Part shown: positions 24,839-33,046 of the stretch, piece after piece
Numbering within the stretch: position 1 is the stretch's first letter
Layout of the letters: every line of letters begins with the position of its first letter
From: Solirubrobacterales bacterium
GTDB taxonomy: Bacteria > Actinomycetota > Thermoleophilia > Solirubrobacterales > Solirubrobacteraceae
DNA: 46,042 nucleotides
Assembly (NCBI GenBank): GCA_003244205.1
Contig: QHBW01000075.1
Span: 1 to 46,042, forward strand
Direction of reading: 5' to 3'
Position numbers and translations under genes: made by a program
Notes under the pieces: model-generated
The model's input: the letters and a program-made list of their open reading frames with translations, nothing else
Told to the model about the DNA's origin: nothing
The model's database searches: none

Positions 24839-27800
24839 TGCTGAGGTCGCCGAGCACCACCAACACGATCACGCCGACCGCGATCAACAGCAGCAACGTT
24901 CCGACGATCCATTCGGCGGGCAGCCAGCGCGAGTGCTTGGGTCGCGCCGGAATCCCCTGCTCGTAGACGATCTTGCGGGTCGCGGGCCGGCTCCGCGTGC
25001 GGCTGGCGGCCACCTCACGCAGTCGTGTCTCGCGTTCGGAGACCGGATAGGCCCGCCGGCGTTGCGCGCGCTCACGCACGCGGGCAGCCTGGGTGGCGGA
25101 CTGCGTTGGCAGGGCGAGCGCGCCCGGGCTGGTCTCGCCCTCCGGGTCGGCCGGCGCAGTCGACGCGACCTGCGCGCGCTCCTCAGCAGCGCTGCGCAGC
25201 CGCTCGAGTTCGATCAGTTGACGCTCCAGCGCGGCGCGCTCCTGACTATCGCGGGCGGCCTGCCTCGCCGCCTCGTCGCGCGCCTGCTCGAGCTCCGCCA
25301 TACGGGCGGCAAGCGCCTCGCGTGTGCTGCGCTCCTCGACCACGGCCCGCTCGAGCGCGCCATGTGAGCGGCGCAGGTCCTCGAGCTCCGCCAGCAGTCC
25401 AGCTCGTTCGCTTGTGAGGTGCTCGGCCACATCGTCGTCCTGCACGTGTTCGGCAAGAAGGACCTCGAGGCGCATGATCGCGTCGGCTCGCTCCGCCGCG
25501 GTGCGCTCCGCCTCGTCGCGCTGGCGGGCTGCCTCGAGCGCCTCGTCGCGGGCCTGCTGCGCCTCGGCAGCGGCGCGCTCCACCTGCGAAGCGGCGCGCT
25601 CGACCTCTTCGCGGGTCTGATCGAGGGCGGCGGCCTGCTCCCGGACGCTGCGCTCGAGCTCGTCGTGACGAGCGAGTTGGCGTTCGAGTTCGCGCAGCCG
25701 ATCGTCCTGCTCGTCGCGTGCCGCACCCGTTGCCGTCAGCTCAGCCTCCAGCGCGGCGACAAGTGCGGCGTGCTCGTCGCGCGCGGCCACCGCTTCGGTC
25801 AGATCAGCCTCGAGCGCCGTAACGACCTCGTCGCCGGCAGCCCCCTGCTGCTCGGACGCCTGCGCCTGGGCCCGCAGGCGTGTGACGGCCTCGCGCGCGT
25901 GCTCGAGCGCTGCCGCCGTCTCGGCCGCCTCTCGGCGGGCGTCCTGGAGCTCGGCCTCCAGCTCCCCGGCGCGTTCCGCGTCGGTGCGCGCCGCTTCCAG
26001 CTCTGCTGTCGCAAGCGCGATGGTCGCCTTGCGCTCCTCGAGCGCCGCAGCCGCGCGCTCGCTCTGCTCGTGCGCCATTATCAGATCGTGTTCCAGTCGC
26101 GAGCGCTCACGCAGTAGCTCTTGGGCCATTCGCTCTGCCGCCTCGCGGGCTTCCGCCCGCGTCTCGAGCTCCAGCTGAAGGCGATCTGCTCGCTCGCGCA
26201 GCGCCGCCAGCTCGCCCTCTGAGGCCTTCACGGCCTCGCGCGCGGGCCGAGTTTCCTGATGGGCTGCTGACAGCTCACCCGTGAGCTCGCCCTCTACCTC
26301 GCTGCGCCGCTCTTGGAGTTGCGCCGCGAGCCGGTTACGTTCAGCCTCGAGGGCGTTGTGACGTTCCTCGGTGTCGCTGTGCAGGGCCTCGACCTCACCG
26401 ATTGTGACCTGCGCCGCCGAGAGCTCTGCGCGCGTCTCCTGCAGCTCGGCCGCGCGCGCGCGCTCCGTCTCGAGCTCGGCTTGCTGCCTGGCTACGCGAG
26501 CCTCGAGTTCGCTTCGCTCGGAATCGAGCTGCGACGCTAGGCGGTCGCGCTCCGTCTCGACCGTGGCGCGCTCGGCCTCGCGAGCCTCGAGCTGCTGCGC
26601 CAGCTCGGCAGCCTGCCCGTGCGCCCCCTCGACGTCTGCCTGCGCGGTCGAAAGTTCCACCTGCGCTGCCGAGACCTCCTCACGTGCCGCGGCGAGCTCG
26701 TCACGCTGGGCCGCGAGCCGCGCCTCGAGCTCGACCCGGACGGCGTCCGCCGCCTCGGAACGGGCAAGCGCGTCAGCTCGCTCGGCCTCCAGATCCTCAA
26801 CGCGCGCCTCAGCCTCGGTGGAGCGCGCCTGGAGCGCGTCGCGCGCGTCGCGTCCCTCCTCGAGCTCGCGCTCGAGCTCGTCGATCCGGCGGCTGAGCGT
26901 GGCCGCCTCTGCTGCAGCCGCTGTACGGCGCTCCTCTCGTGCCTGCAGCTCGGCCTGAAGCTCGGCCACGCGCTCTCCCGCGGTGGCGTCGACGCCCTCG
27001 AGCTCGGTGACCCGCGCTGAAGCTACGGCCAGCGACTCCTCGAGTGAGGCGCGCTCGCGCTCGAGCTCGGCCACCCTTGCCGACAGCTCGGTCTCGCGCT
27101 CGCCCTGCTCGCCCACCTGCCGCTCGAGCTCAGCTCGGTCGATCGTCGATCGCTCTTGCGCCGCCTCGAGCTCAACCCGCGAGACCTCGGACGATTCCAG
27201 TTGTGCGGCCAGCTCTGTCCGCGCGACCTCCGCCACCTCCGCACGCTCGGCCGCGGCGAGCACGTCCGCCTGGGCGGCGGCGACCTGCTGCTGGGTCTCG
27301 GTGGCCTGCCGGGAGCCGCGCTCCAGCTCGCGCTCCAGCGTATCGATGCGCCGCGCCGCCTCCACGCTCTGCGCGTCCAGCGCCTCGGCGCGACTGGTCG
27401 TGGACAGGCGTTCGGCCTCGAGTGTCTCCAGCCGCGTGCTCGCGCGGTTGAGATCGTGCTCGAGCGCGGTTGCGCGATCGCTCGCCGACTGGTGATCGGC
27501 GCGCAAACGGCTGATCGTCTCGGCGTTCTCCTGGGCGCGTTCGCGGGCCTCCTCACGCTCACGCTCGGCCTCCGCTCGGGCCGCCAGCAGCGGCTCGCGT
27601 GTGGCTTCGATCTCTCGCTGAAGCACCTCCGTCCGGTTCTCAGCTTCCTGGCGGGCACGGTCGATCGCCTCGAGGCGATCGTTGGCGCCCGTGAACTCCT
27701 CCCGGACCGCATTGAGCTCTTGGACGGCGTCCTCGCGGGCGCGCTGCGCCCCCGTGAGCCCCTCCCGGGCCGCATTGAGCTCTTGGACGGCGAGCTCGCG

Positions 27801-30131
27801 GGCGCGCTGCGCCTCGGCGACTTCTGCGCGAGCGGCGTCGCGCGCCTCGAAGGCCTCAGCCGCACTCGCGCGCAGCTCGGCCAGCTCGAACTCGGCCGCG
27901 CGGACATCCTGAGCGGCGGTTTCGCGCTCTTGCACCGCGGAGGCAAGCTCTGCTTTGAACTGCTCGAGTCGGGCCGCGGTGTCCGTCGCGGACGCCTGCG
28001 CCGCCAACCGTGCCGACTCGAGCTGGGCGCCGAGCCGATCGCGTTCCGTCGTTGCTTGCGCAAGCGCGGCGCGCGCCTCCTCCAGCTGATTTCCGATCGC
28101 GGTCCGGGCCTCGGTGACACTGGAGCTTGCCTCGGCCAGCTCCTGTTCCAGAGCCCGTCGGCTCGCTGCCGCCGCAGATTGGGCTTCGGCGACCGCGCGC
28201 TCGGCCGCGAGCTTCGCTTCGCTGGCGTCGGCCCGCGCCTCGGCGACCCCTTGCTCCGCAACGACCCGCGCTGCGTCAGCAGCAGCGCGCGCCTCGGCCA
28301 CCTCGCGCTCGGCAGCGTCGCGCGCCTCCGTGGCCGCCGCATGCGCTTCGGCCAGCTCGCGCTCTGCGGCGGCGTGCGCCTCCGTGGCCGCCGCATGCGC
28401 TTCGGCCAGCTCGCGCTCTGCGGCGGCGTGCGCCTGCTCCTGCGCGCCGGCCGCCAGCGTCTCGGCTGCTCGTGCGCGCTTGCGCACCGTCTCAGCCTCA
28501 GCCGTGGCGTGGGAGAGCTGCTCGCGAAGTGTCGCTGCCTCGCGCTCGGCCTCCTCGAGCAATCGCGCGCGCTCTGCCTGTGCCCCGGTGAGCTCGGCCT
28601 CAGAGCGCGACACCCGCGATCCGAGCACCTCAACCTGGTCGGACAGCTCGGCGATGCGCGCCGCACCTTCGCTGCGCTCGCGCTCGAGCTCTGAGGCCAG
28701 CAGCGTGCTCTCGGAGCGAACGCGATCCAGCGCCTCCTCGCCCGTCGCGGCCTGGCGTCCGAGCTCAGTCAGCTCGCTGGTCAGCTGCGCGGCGCGCGCA
28801 CGCGCCGCCTCGAGCTCGCGCTCACGCGAGGCGACCTCGGCCTCTAGGCGGACGGCATCGCCCGCCGTGCCCCCGGCGAGCTCGCGCGCGGTGGCGTGCG
28901 CGCGAACGAGCTCGTCCACGCGCCCCTCGAGCGCGGTCGCGCGCGCCTCGGCGTCCGCCGCAAGCTGCTCGGCTTCAGCGGCACGCTGCTCGGCGGCCAA
29001 GCCCCGCTGCTCGGCGCTATCGGCTGACGCGCGCGCCGCTTCGGCGGTGGACTGCGCGTGCTGCTCGCGTTCCTGCGCCGCCGCTTCGCGGGCGAGAACC
29101 TGCTCGCGCGAACGCTCGGCGCTCTCCCCCCGCTGTGCCGCATCCAGCGCGCGCTCCTCCGCTACCCGCCGCGCCTCCACGGCAGCCAGCGCACGCGCCT
29201 CGGCCGCGTCGGCGGCAGCGCGAGCGGTCTCGGCCTCGCTGCGGGCGGCGGCGAGCGCGTCGGCCTGAGCGCTCAGCTCCTCGGCGGCGCGCAGCCGCGC
29301 TGCCTCCGCCTGGGCGGCCGCGCCTTCGGCAGCGGCGATGGCACGGGAGCCCTCGTCTGTCGCCTGATCGACCGCGGCGCGCGCCTCGCGCTCGCGCTCG
29401 AGCTGGAGGTCGAGCTGCTCGCGCGCACGCGTTACCTCCTCGCGTGCGTCCTGCGCCTCACGCTCGGCGGCGGCGCGGGCGCGCGCGGCATCGCCGGCGC
29501 GCTGCATCATCTCTGCCAGTCCCGCGCGGTCGCGCTCGGCGGCGGCCTCGCTCTCGTCTCGGGCGCGCTCGGCGGCGGCCGCCGCGGCTTTGGCGTCGGC
29601 GAGCGCGCCGAGCGCCTCCTCGGCACGCCGCTCGGCGGTGTTGCGCGCCCGCTGTTCCTCCGCAAGCCGGGCCTCCAGCTCGCGCATCGCGACACGACGC
29701 TGTCGGGTTGGAGGCTCGGCCGCAGCGCGTGGCCGCGACACTGAAGGCGGCACCGGTGCGGCGACTGGGGCGTCGCCACGCCGGCGCGAGGCGCGCAGGT
29801 GCAGCTCCCGGGGGCGCGGAAGATCGACCAGCGTGCCCGGTCCGGCCTGCAGCGCGAAGGCGAGCCGGCGAGCGCCGAGCGCGTCGGCCGGGACCGAGAA
29901 AGCGCCGCGCCAGATCGGCGCATCGGGTCCGGCCTCGGGCGTGCCGTGGCGGTCGGGCAGCGCCGACAGCCGCCGTGTTCGCCGCCCGTCGTCGATGATC
30001 AGCTCCGGGGACGCGAGCGGTTCGTCGTCATCGGCGAGCCAACGTCCGGCCACGCGCAGCAGCGACAGTCCGCCACCGGCCGGGACGTGCTCGAAGGCGT
30101 CGAGCTCGAAGGCTGCGCGCGCGGGCGTCAC
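24822..30131 (-). CDS. Giant tail-anchored coiled-coil protein
   Basis: 1769 aa from a GTG start. Residues about 1-120 look like a compact beta-rich domain (LSLLRVAGRWLADDD...IWRGAFSVPADALGARRLAFAL). From about 145 to about 1690 the protein is an almost unbroken heptad-rich coiled coil of Ala/Glu/Arg with Leu. I see no Cys and fewer than about ten Lys; Arg takes their place. The C-terminus has a basic stretch (RPKHSRW) followed by one hydrophobic segment (WIVGTLLLLIAVGVIVLVVLG) and only a few residues after it. This topology fits a cytosolic rod anchored to the membrane at its C-terminal end. A scaffold or cytoskeletal role near the polysaccharide machinery is inference. Convergent to the ligase gene, divergent from galE. 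Confidence 0.85.
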   Translation of the reverse strand: MTPARAAFELDAFEHVPAGGGLSLLRVAGRWLADDDEPLASPELIIDDGRRTRRLSALPDRHGTPEAGPDAPIWRGAFSVPADALGARRLAFALQAGPGTLVDLPRPRELHLRASRRRGDAPVAAPVPPSVSRPRAAAEPPTRQRRVAMRELEARLAEEQRARNTAERRAEEALGALADAKAAAAAAERARDESEAAAERDRAGLAEMMQRAGDAARARAAAEREAQDAREEVTRAREQLDLQLEREREARAAVDQATDEGSRAIAAAEGAAAQAEAARLRAAEELSAQADALAAARSEAETARAAADAAEARALAAVEARRVAEERALDAAQRGESAERSREQVLAREAAAQEREQHAQSTAEAARASADSAEQRGLAAEQRAAEAEQLAADAEARATALEGRVDELVRAHATARELAGGTAGDAVRLEAEVASRERELEAARARAAQLTSELTELGRQAATGEEALDRVRSESTLLASELERERSEGAARIAELSDQVEVLGSRVSRSEAELTGAQAERARLLEEAEREAATLREQLSHATAEAETVRKRARAAETLAAGAQEQAHAAAERELAEAHAAATEAHAAAERELAEAHAAATEARDAAEREVAEARAAADAARVVAEQGVAEARADASEAKLAAERAVAEAQSAAAASRRALEQELAEASSSVTEARTAIGNQLEEARAALAQATTERDRLGAQLESARLAAQASATDTAARLEQFKAELASAVQERETAAQDVRAAEFELAELRASAAEAFEARDAARAEVAEAQRARELAVQELNAAREGLTGAQRAREDAVQELNAVREEFTGANDRLEAIDRARQEAENRTEVLQREIEATREPLLAARAEAEREREEARERAQENAETISRLRADHQSASDRATALEHDLNRASTRLETLEAERLSTTSRAEALDAQSVEAARRIDTLERELERGSRQATETQQQVAAAQADVLAAAERAEVAEVARTELAAQLESSEVSRVELEAAQERSTIDRAELERQVGEQGERETELSARVAELERERASLEESLAVASARVTELEGVDATAGERVAELQAELQAREERRTAAAAEAATLSRRIDELERELEEGRDARDALQARSTEAEARVEDLEAERADALARSEAADAVRVELEARLAAQRDELAAAREEVSAAQVELSTAQADVEGAHGQAAELAQQLEAREAERATVETERDRLASQLDSERSELEARVARQQAELETERARAAELQETRAELSAAQVTIGEVEALHSDTEERHNALEAERNRLAAQLQERRSEVEGELTGELSAAHQETRPAREAVKASEGELAALRERADRLQLELETRAEAREAAERMAQELLRERSRLEHDLIMAHEQSERAAAALEERKATIALATAELEAARTDAERAGELEAELQDARREAAETAAALEHAREAVTRLRAQAQASEQQGAAGDEVVTALEADLTEAVAARDEHAALVAALEAELTATGAARDEQDDRLRELERQLARHDELERSVREQAAALDQTREEVERAASQVERAAAEAQQARDEALEAARQRDEAERTAAERADAIMRLEVLLAEHVQDDDVAEHLTSERAGLLAELEDLRRSHGALERAVVEERSTREALAARMAELEQARDEAARQAARDSQERAALERQLIELERLRSAAEERAQVASTAPADPEGETSPGALALPTQSATQAARVRERAQRRRAYPVSERETRLREVAASRTRSRPATRKIVYEQGIPARPKHSRWLPAEWIVGTLLLLIAVGVIVLVVLGDLSINVAP
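27688..27813 (-). repeat. 63-bp imperfect tandem duplication in the coiled-coil gene
   Basis: Two copies (27688-27750 and 27751-27813) encode 21-residue units, AQRAREDAVQELNAVREEFTG-like and AQRARELAVQELNAAREGLTG-like. Twenty-one residues equal three heptads, so the coiled-coil register is kept. Confidence 0.8.
28324..28431 (-). repeat. Exact 54-bp tandem duplication in the coiled-coil gene
   Basis: 28324-28377 and 28378-28431 are identical at all 54 positions and encode an 18-residue unit (AAAERELAEAHAAATEAH). Eighteen residues do not equal whole heptads but equal five turns of an ideal helix, so this copy may shift the register locally. Perfect identity suggests a recent event or ongoing slippage. 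Confidence 0.85.
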
Positions 30132-30256
30132 CGCGCGCTGGCGCGGCGTCGGCGGAGCGGCGCGCGGAGATAGTCCCTGCTCATCGCCGCGATTGTACGT
30201 CTGCTAAGACCGCCGGCCATGAACGCGAGCCTATTCTCAGCCGGGATCTGAGGCCG

Positions 30257-31237
30257 ATGAAGCTCCTGGTCAGCGGCGGAGCCGGCTATATCGGCAGCGT
30301 CGTGTCCGCGCGCTTGCTGGCCGACGGGCACGAGGTCGTGATCCTCGACTCGCTCGCGCGCGGCCATCGGGAGGCCATCCCGCAAGGGGCCACGCTCGTC
30401 GAAACCGACTTGCTCGATGCCCCGCGGATCGCCGACACCCTCGATCGCGCAGGCTTCGACGCCGTGCTGCACTTCGCCGCGCTGGCGCTGGTGGCCGAAT
30501 CGGTGCGCCACCCCGAGCGCTACTGGCGCCACAACGTCGGCGGCACGCTGAACCTGCTCGACGCGATGCGCTCCGCCGGCGTCGCGAAGCTCGTCTTCTC
30601 CTCCACCTGTGCCGTCTACGGCGTGCCCGAGCGAGTGCCGATGGACGAGCAGCTGCCCACCCGCCCGGAGTCTCCCTACGGCACCAGCAAGCTCGCGGTC
30701 GACACGATGATCGCCGACCACTGCGCGGCTCAGGGGCTCGGCGCGGTCTCGCTGCGCTACTTCAACGTGGCGGGGGCCAGCGGCGCGCTCGGCGAGCACC
30801 ACGAGCCCGAGACCCACCTGATCCCGCTCGTGCTCGCCGCCGCCGCGGGGCAGCGCTCCCAAGTGAAGGTCAACGGCATCGACTACCCCACCGAGGATGG
30901 CACCGCGGTGCGCGACTACATTCACGTCGAGGACCTCGCTGACGCTCACGTACTGGCGCTCGAGGGGGCGAGGGCGGGCGAGCACCGGATCTTCAACCTC
31001 GGCAACGGCAACGGCTTCTCCGTGCGCGAGGTGATCGAGGTCGCGCGCGCGGTCACGGGGCGCCGGATCGAGGCGGTGGACGCCCCGCGGCGCGCCGGCG
31101 ACCCACCGATGCTCGTGGCGTCGAGCGAGAAGATCGCCCGCGAGCTGGGTTGGCACGCGCGCAAGCCAGAGCTCGAGCAGATCATCGCCGACGCCTGGGC
31201 CTGGCATCAGGCGCACCCGCACGGCTACGACAGCTAG
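30257..31237 (+). CDS. galE: UDP-glucose 4-epimerase
   Basis: 326 aa extended SDR. NAD-binding GGAGYIGS at residues 7-14, FAALALVAES, the catalytic Ser in VFSSTCAVYG and YxxxK in SPYGTSK, RYFNVAGA, and the family segment TEDGTAVRDYIHVEDLADAH. It interconverts UDP-glucose and UDP-galactose (some members also the N-acetyl forms), supplying galactose donors for the polysaccharide genes in this window. TGAGG lies upstream of the ATG. Its TAG stop shares a CTAG with the convergent tmk gene. Confidence 0.95.
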   Translation: MKLLVSGGAGYIGSVVSARLLADGHEVVILDSLARGHREAIPQGATLVETDLLDAPRIADTLDRAGFDAVLHFAALALVAESVRHPERYWRHNVGGTLNLLDAMRSAGVAKLVFSSTCAVYGVPERVPMDEQLPTRPESPYGTSKLAVDTMIADHCAAQGLGAVSLRYFNVAGASGALGEHHEPETHLIPLVLAAAAGQRSQVKVNGIDYPTEDGTAVRDYIHVEDLADAHVLALEGARAGEHRIFNLGNGNGFSVREVIEVARAVTGRRIEAVDAPRRAGDPPMLVASSEKIARELGWHARKPELEQIIADAWAWHQAHPHGYDS

Positions 31238-31860
31238 GGAGCGAGCAGGTCCACGAGCGCCGCGACGGCGCTGTCGAGCAGGGCTGCGGGGTCCAATTCG
31301 GCGTCGAGCACGCGGATGCGCTCGGGCTCGGCTCTCGCAAGCTCGTCGTAGGCAGCGGCCACCGCCTGGAAGAAGTTCTCCCCCGCCCCCTCGAGCCGAT
31401 CCACCGGTCCCCCGCGGCAGGCCTGACGCGAGCGCCCGAGCGCAGGGTCGATGCGCAGCAGCAGCGTGCGATCGGCCCGCATTGAAGCGGTGGCGAAGCG
31501 GTTCAGCTCGGCGATCGCAGCGACGCCGAGACCCCGGCCCGCGCCCTGGTAGGCGAGCGAGGAGTCGATGAAGCGGTCGAGCAGGACCCAGCGACCGGCG
31601 GCCAGCAGCGGCTCGAGGCGCTCTTCGACGAGCTGGGCGCGAGCGGCGGCGTAGAGCAGGGCCTCGGCGCGCGCGCCGATGCGCAGCGCGGGGTCGGCCA
31701 CGAGCGCGCGCACGCGCTCGGCGGCCTCGACCCCGCCGGGCTCGCGCAGCAGCTCGGGCGCGACGCCGTGCTCGCGCAGACGCGCCGCGAGCGCGATCGC
31801 CAGCGTGCTCTTGCCCGCGCCGTCGATGCCCTCGATCGTGATCAGGCGGCCCCGGGTCAA
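31234..31860 (-). CDS. tmk: Thymidylate kinase
   Basis: 208 aa from TTG 31860, the usual family length; the open frame continues upstream, but that part overlaps the holB start and resembles no tmk. P-loop EGIDGAGKSTL near the N-terminus, the DR(Y/F) motif in VLLDRFIDSSLAYQG, and a Gln-rich LID region (GRSRQACRGG). It phosphorylates dTMP to dTDP using ATP, downstream of ribonucleotide reductase in dTTP synthesis. In many bacteria tmk and holB are co-directional neighbours; here they are adjacent but divergent. Confidence 0.92.
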   Translation of the reverse strand: MTRGRLITIEGIDGAGKSTLAIALAARLREHGVAPELLREPGGVEAAERVRALVADPALRIGARAEALLYAAARAQLVEERLEPLLAAGRWVLLDRFIDSSLAYQGAGRGLGVAAIAELNRFATASMRADRTLLLRIDPALGRSRQACRGGPVDRLEGAGENFFQAVAAAYDELARAEPERIRVLDAELDPAALLDSAVAALVDLLAP

Positions 31861-31921
31861 AGCGCTCTCGACCCTACCGCGAGCGGCTGGAGTGGCTCGC
31901 GTACGATCGCCTTCTTCTTCA

Positions 31922-33046
31922 ATGAACGAGACCGTCACCCTCCCCGGCACCGAGAGCCATCCCCACGCGCGCGCCGTGCTCGGCGCCGCGCTGCCGCCCG
32001 GCGGGAGCCCCTCCCACGCCTACCTGTTCTGCGGCCCGGCGGGATCTGGCAAGCGCACCGCGGCGCGAGCGTTTGCCGGGGCGCTGCTGGCCGACGGGGC
32101 CCCGGACCCCGCCTCGGTGCTGGCCCGCGTGCAGCGCGGCTCCCATCCCGACCTCACCTGGGTGGTGCCCTCCGGCGCGCACGACCTGCTGACCGGCGAC
32201 ATCGCCGAGCCGGTCGTGGCCGCGGCCCCGCATACGCCGTTTGAGGCGCGCCGGCGGGTGTTCGTGATCGAGCGCGCGGACACGATGAACGAGGAGGCCG
32301 CGAACCGGCTGCTCAAGACGCTCGAGGAGCCTCCGCGTCACGCCCACCTGGTGCTGCTGACCGAGCGCCCCGGGGACGTCCGGCCGACGATCGCCTCGCG
32401 CTGCCAGGCCGTGCGCTTCGACCCACGTCCGGCGCAGGAGATCGCCGCCCGGCTGGAGCGCGACGGCGTCGACGCGGAGCTGGCGGCCGCGTGCGCCGCG
32501 CTGGCCCTGGGCGACCTGCAACGCGCGCGGCGGCTGGCCGCGCCGGCGGGTGTCCGACTGCGCGCGCTCGCCGAGCGCTTCGCGCGCGCGCCGCTGGCGG
32601 GCAGCGTCGACGAGCGTCCCTGGCGCGAGCTGCTCGAGCTGGCGCGGATGGCCGGTGAGCCCGCGGTCGCCGAGCTCGAGCGCGGCCGCGACGACGCGCT
32701 CGAGCTGGTCGCTCGCCGCGATCGCCGCCGGCTCGAGACCGAGCACGGAGAGCGCGTGCGGCGTGCGCGGCGGCGCGCGCAGACCGAGACGCTGGACCTC
32801 GCACTTGCGCTGATCGCGCTGTGGTATCGCGACCTCGGCTGCATCGCGTTCGGCGCCCCCGAGCTCGTCGCCCACGCGGACCGTCGCGCAGAGCTGCAGG
32901 CAGACGCGGCGGACCGCGACGGGCGGGTGGCGCGGCGCGCCGTCGAGCTCGTCGAGGAGACGCGCCGGCGCCTCTCGGTCAACGTCACCGAGGAGCTCGC
33001 GTGCGAAGCGCTGGCCTTCCGTCTCGAGGAGCTCTGGAGCTCGTGA
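31922..33046 (+). CDS. holB: DNA polymerase III delta-prime subunit
   Basis: 374 aa from ATG 31922. AAA+ clamp-loader features: SHAYLFCGPAGSGKRTAAR (P-loop), RVFVIERADTMNEEAANRLLKTLEEPP (Walker B-like region with the LEEPP motif), and the sensor/arginine-finger motif SRCQAVRF. Unlike E. coli delta-prime the P-loop looks intact, so ATP binding is possible. The C-terminal region is Arg/Glu-rich and helical. It is part of the replication clamp loader. TACGAT at 31902-31907 is a possible -10. The stop overlaps the next start as GTGA. Confidence 0.9.
   Translation: MNETVTLPGTESHPHARAVLGAALPPGGSPSHAYLFCGPAGSGKRTAARAFAGALLADGAPDPASVLARVQRGSHPDLTWVVPSGAHDLLTGDIAEPVVAAAPHTPFEARRRVFVIERADTMNEEAANRLLKTLEEPPRHAHLVLLTERPGDVRPTIASRCQAVRFDPRPAQEIAARLERDGVDAELAAACAALALGDLQRARRLAAPAGVRLRALAERFARAPLAGSVDERPWRELLELARMAGEPAVAELERGRDDALELVARRDRRRLETEHGERVRRARRRAQTETLDLALALIALWYRDLGCIAFGAPELVAHADRRAELQADAADRDGRVARRAVELVEETRRRLSVNVTEELACEALAFRLEELWSS

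Noticed and set aside
25419-29268. Very long open frames on both strands within the coiled-coil gene (e.g. + 27156-28694, + 28114-29268, - 27023-28666)
   Set aside because: Shadows produced by the repetitive, GC-rich Ala/Glu/Arg codons; their translations are Ala/Ser/Arg low-complexity and the rod frame explains the region from end to end.
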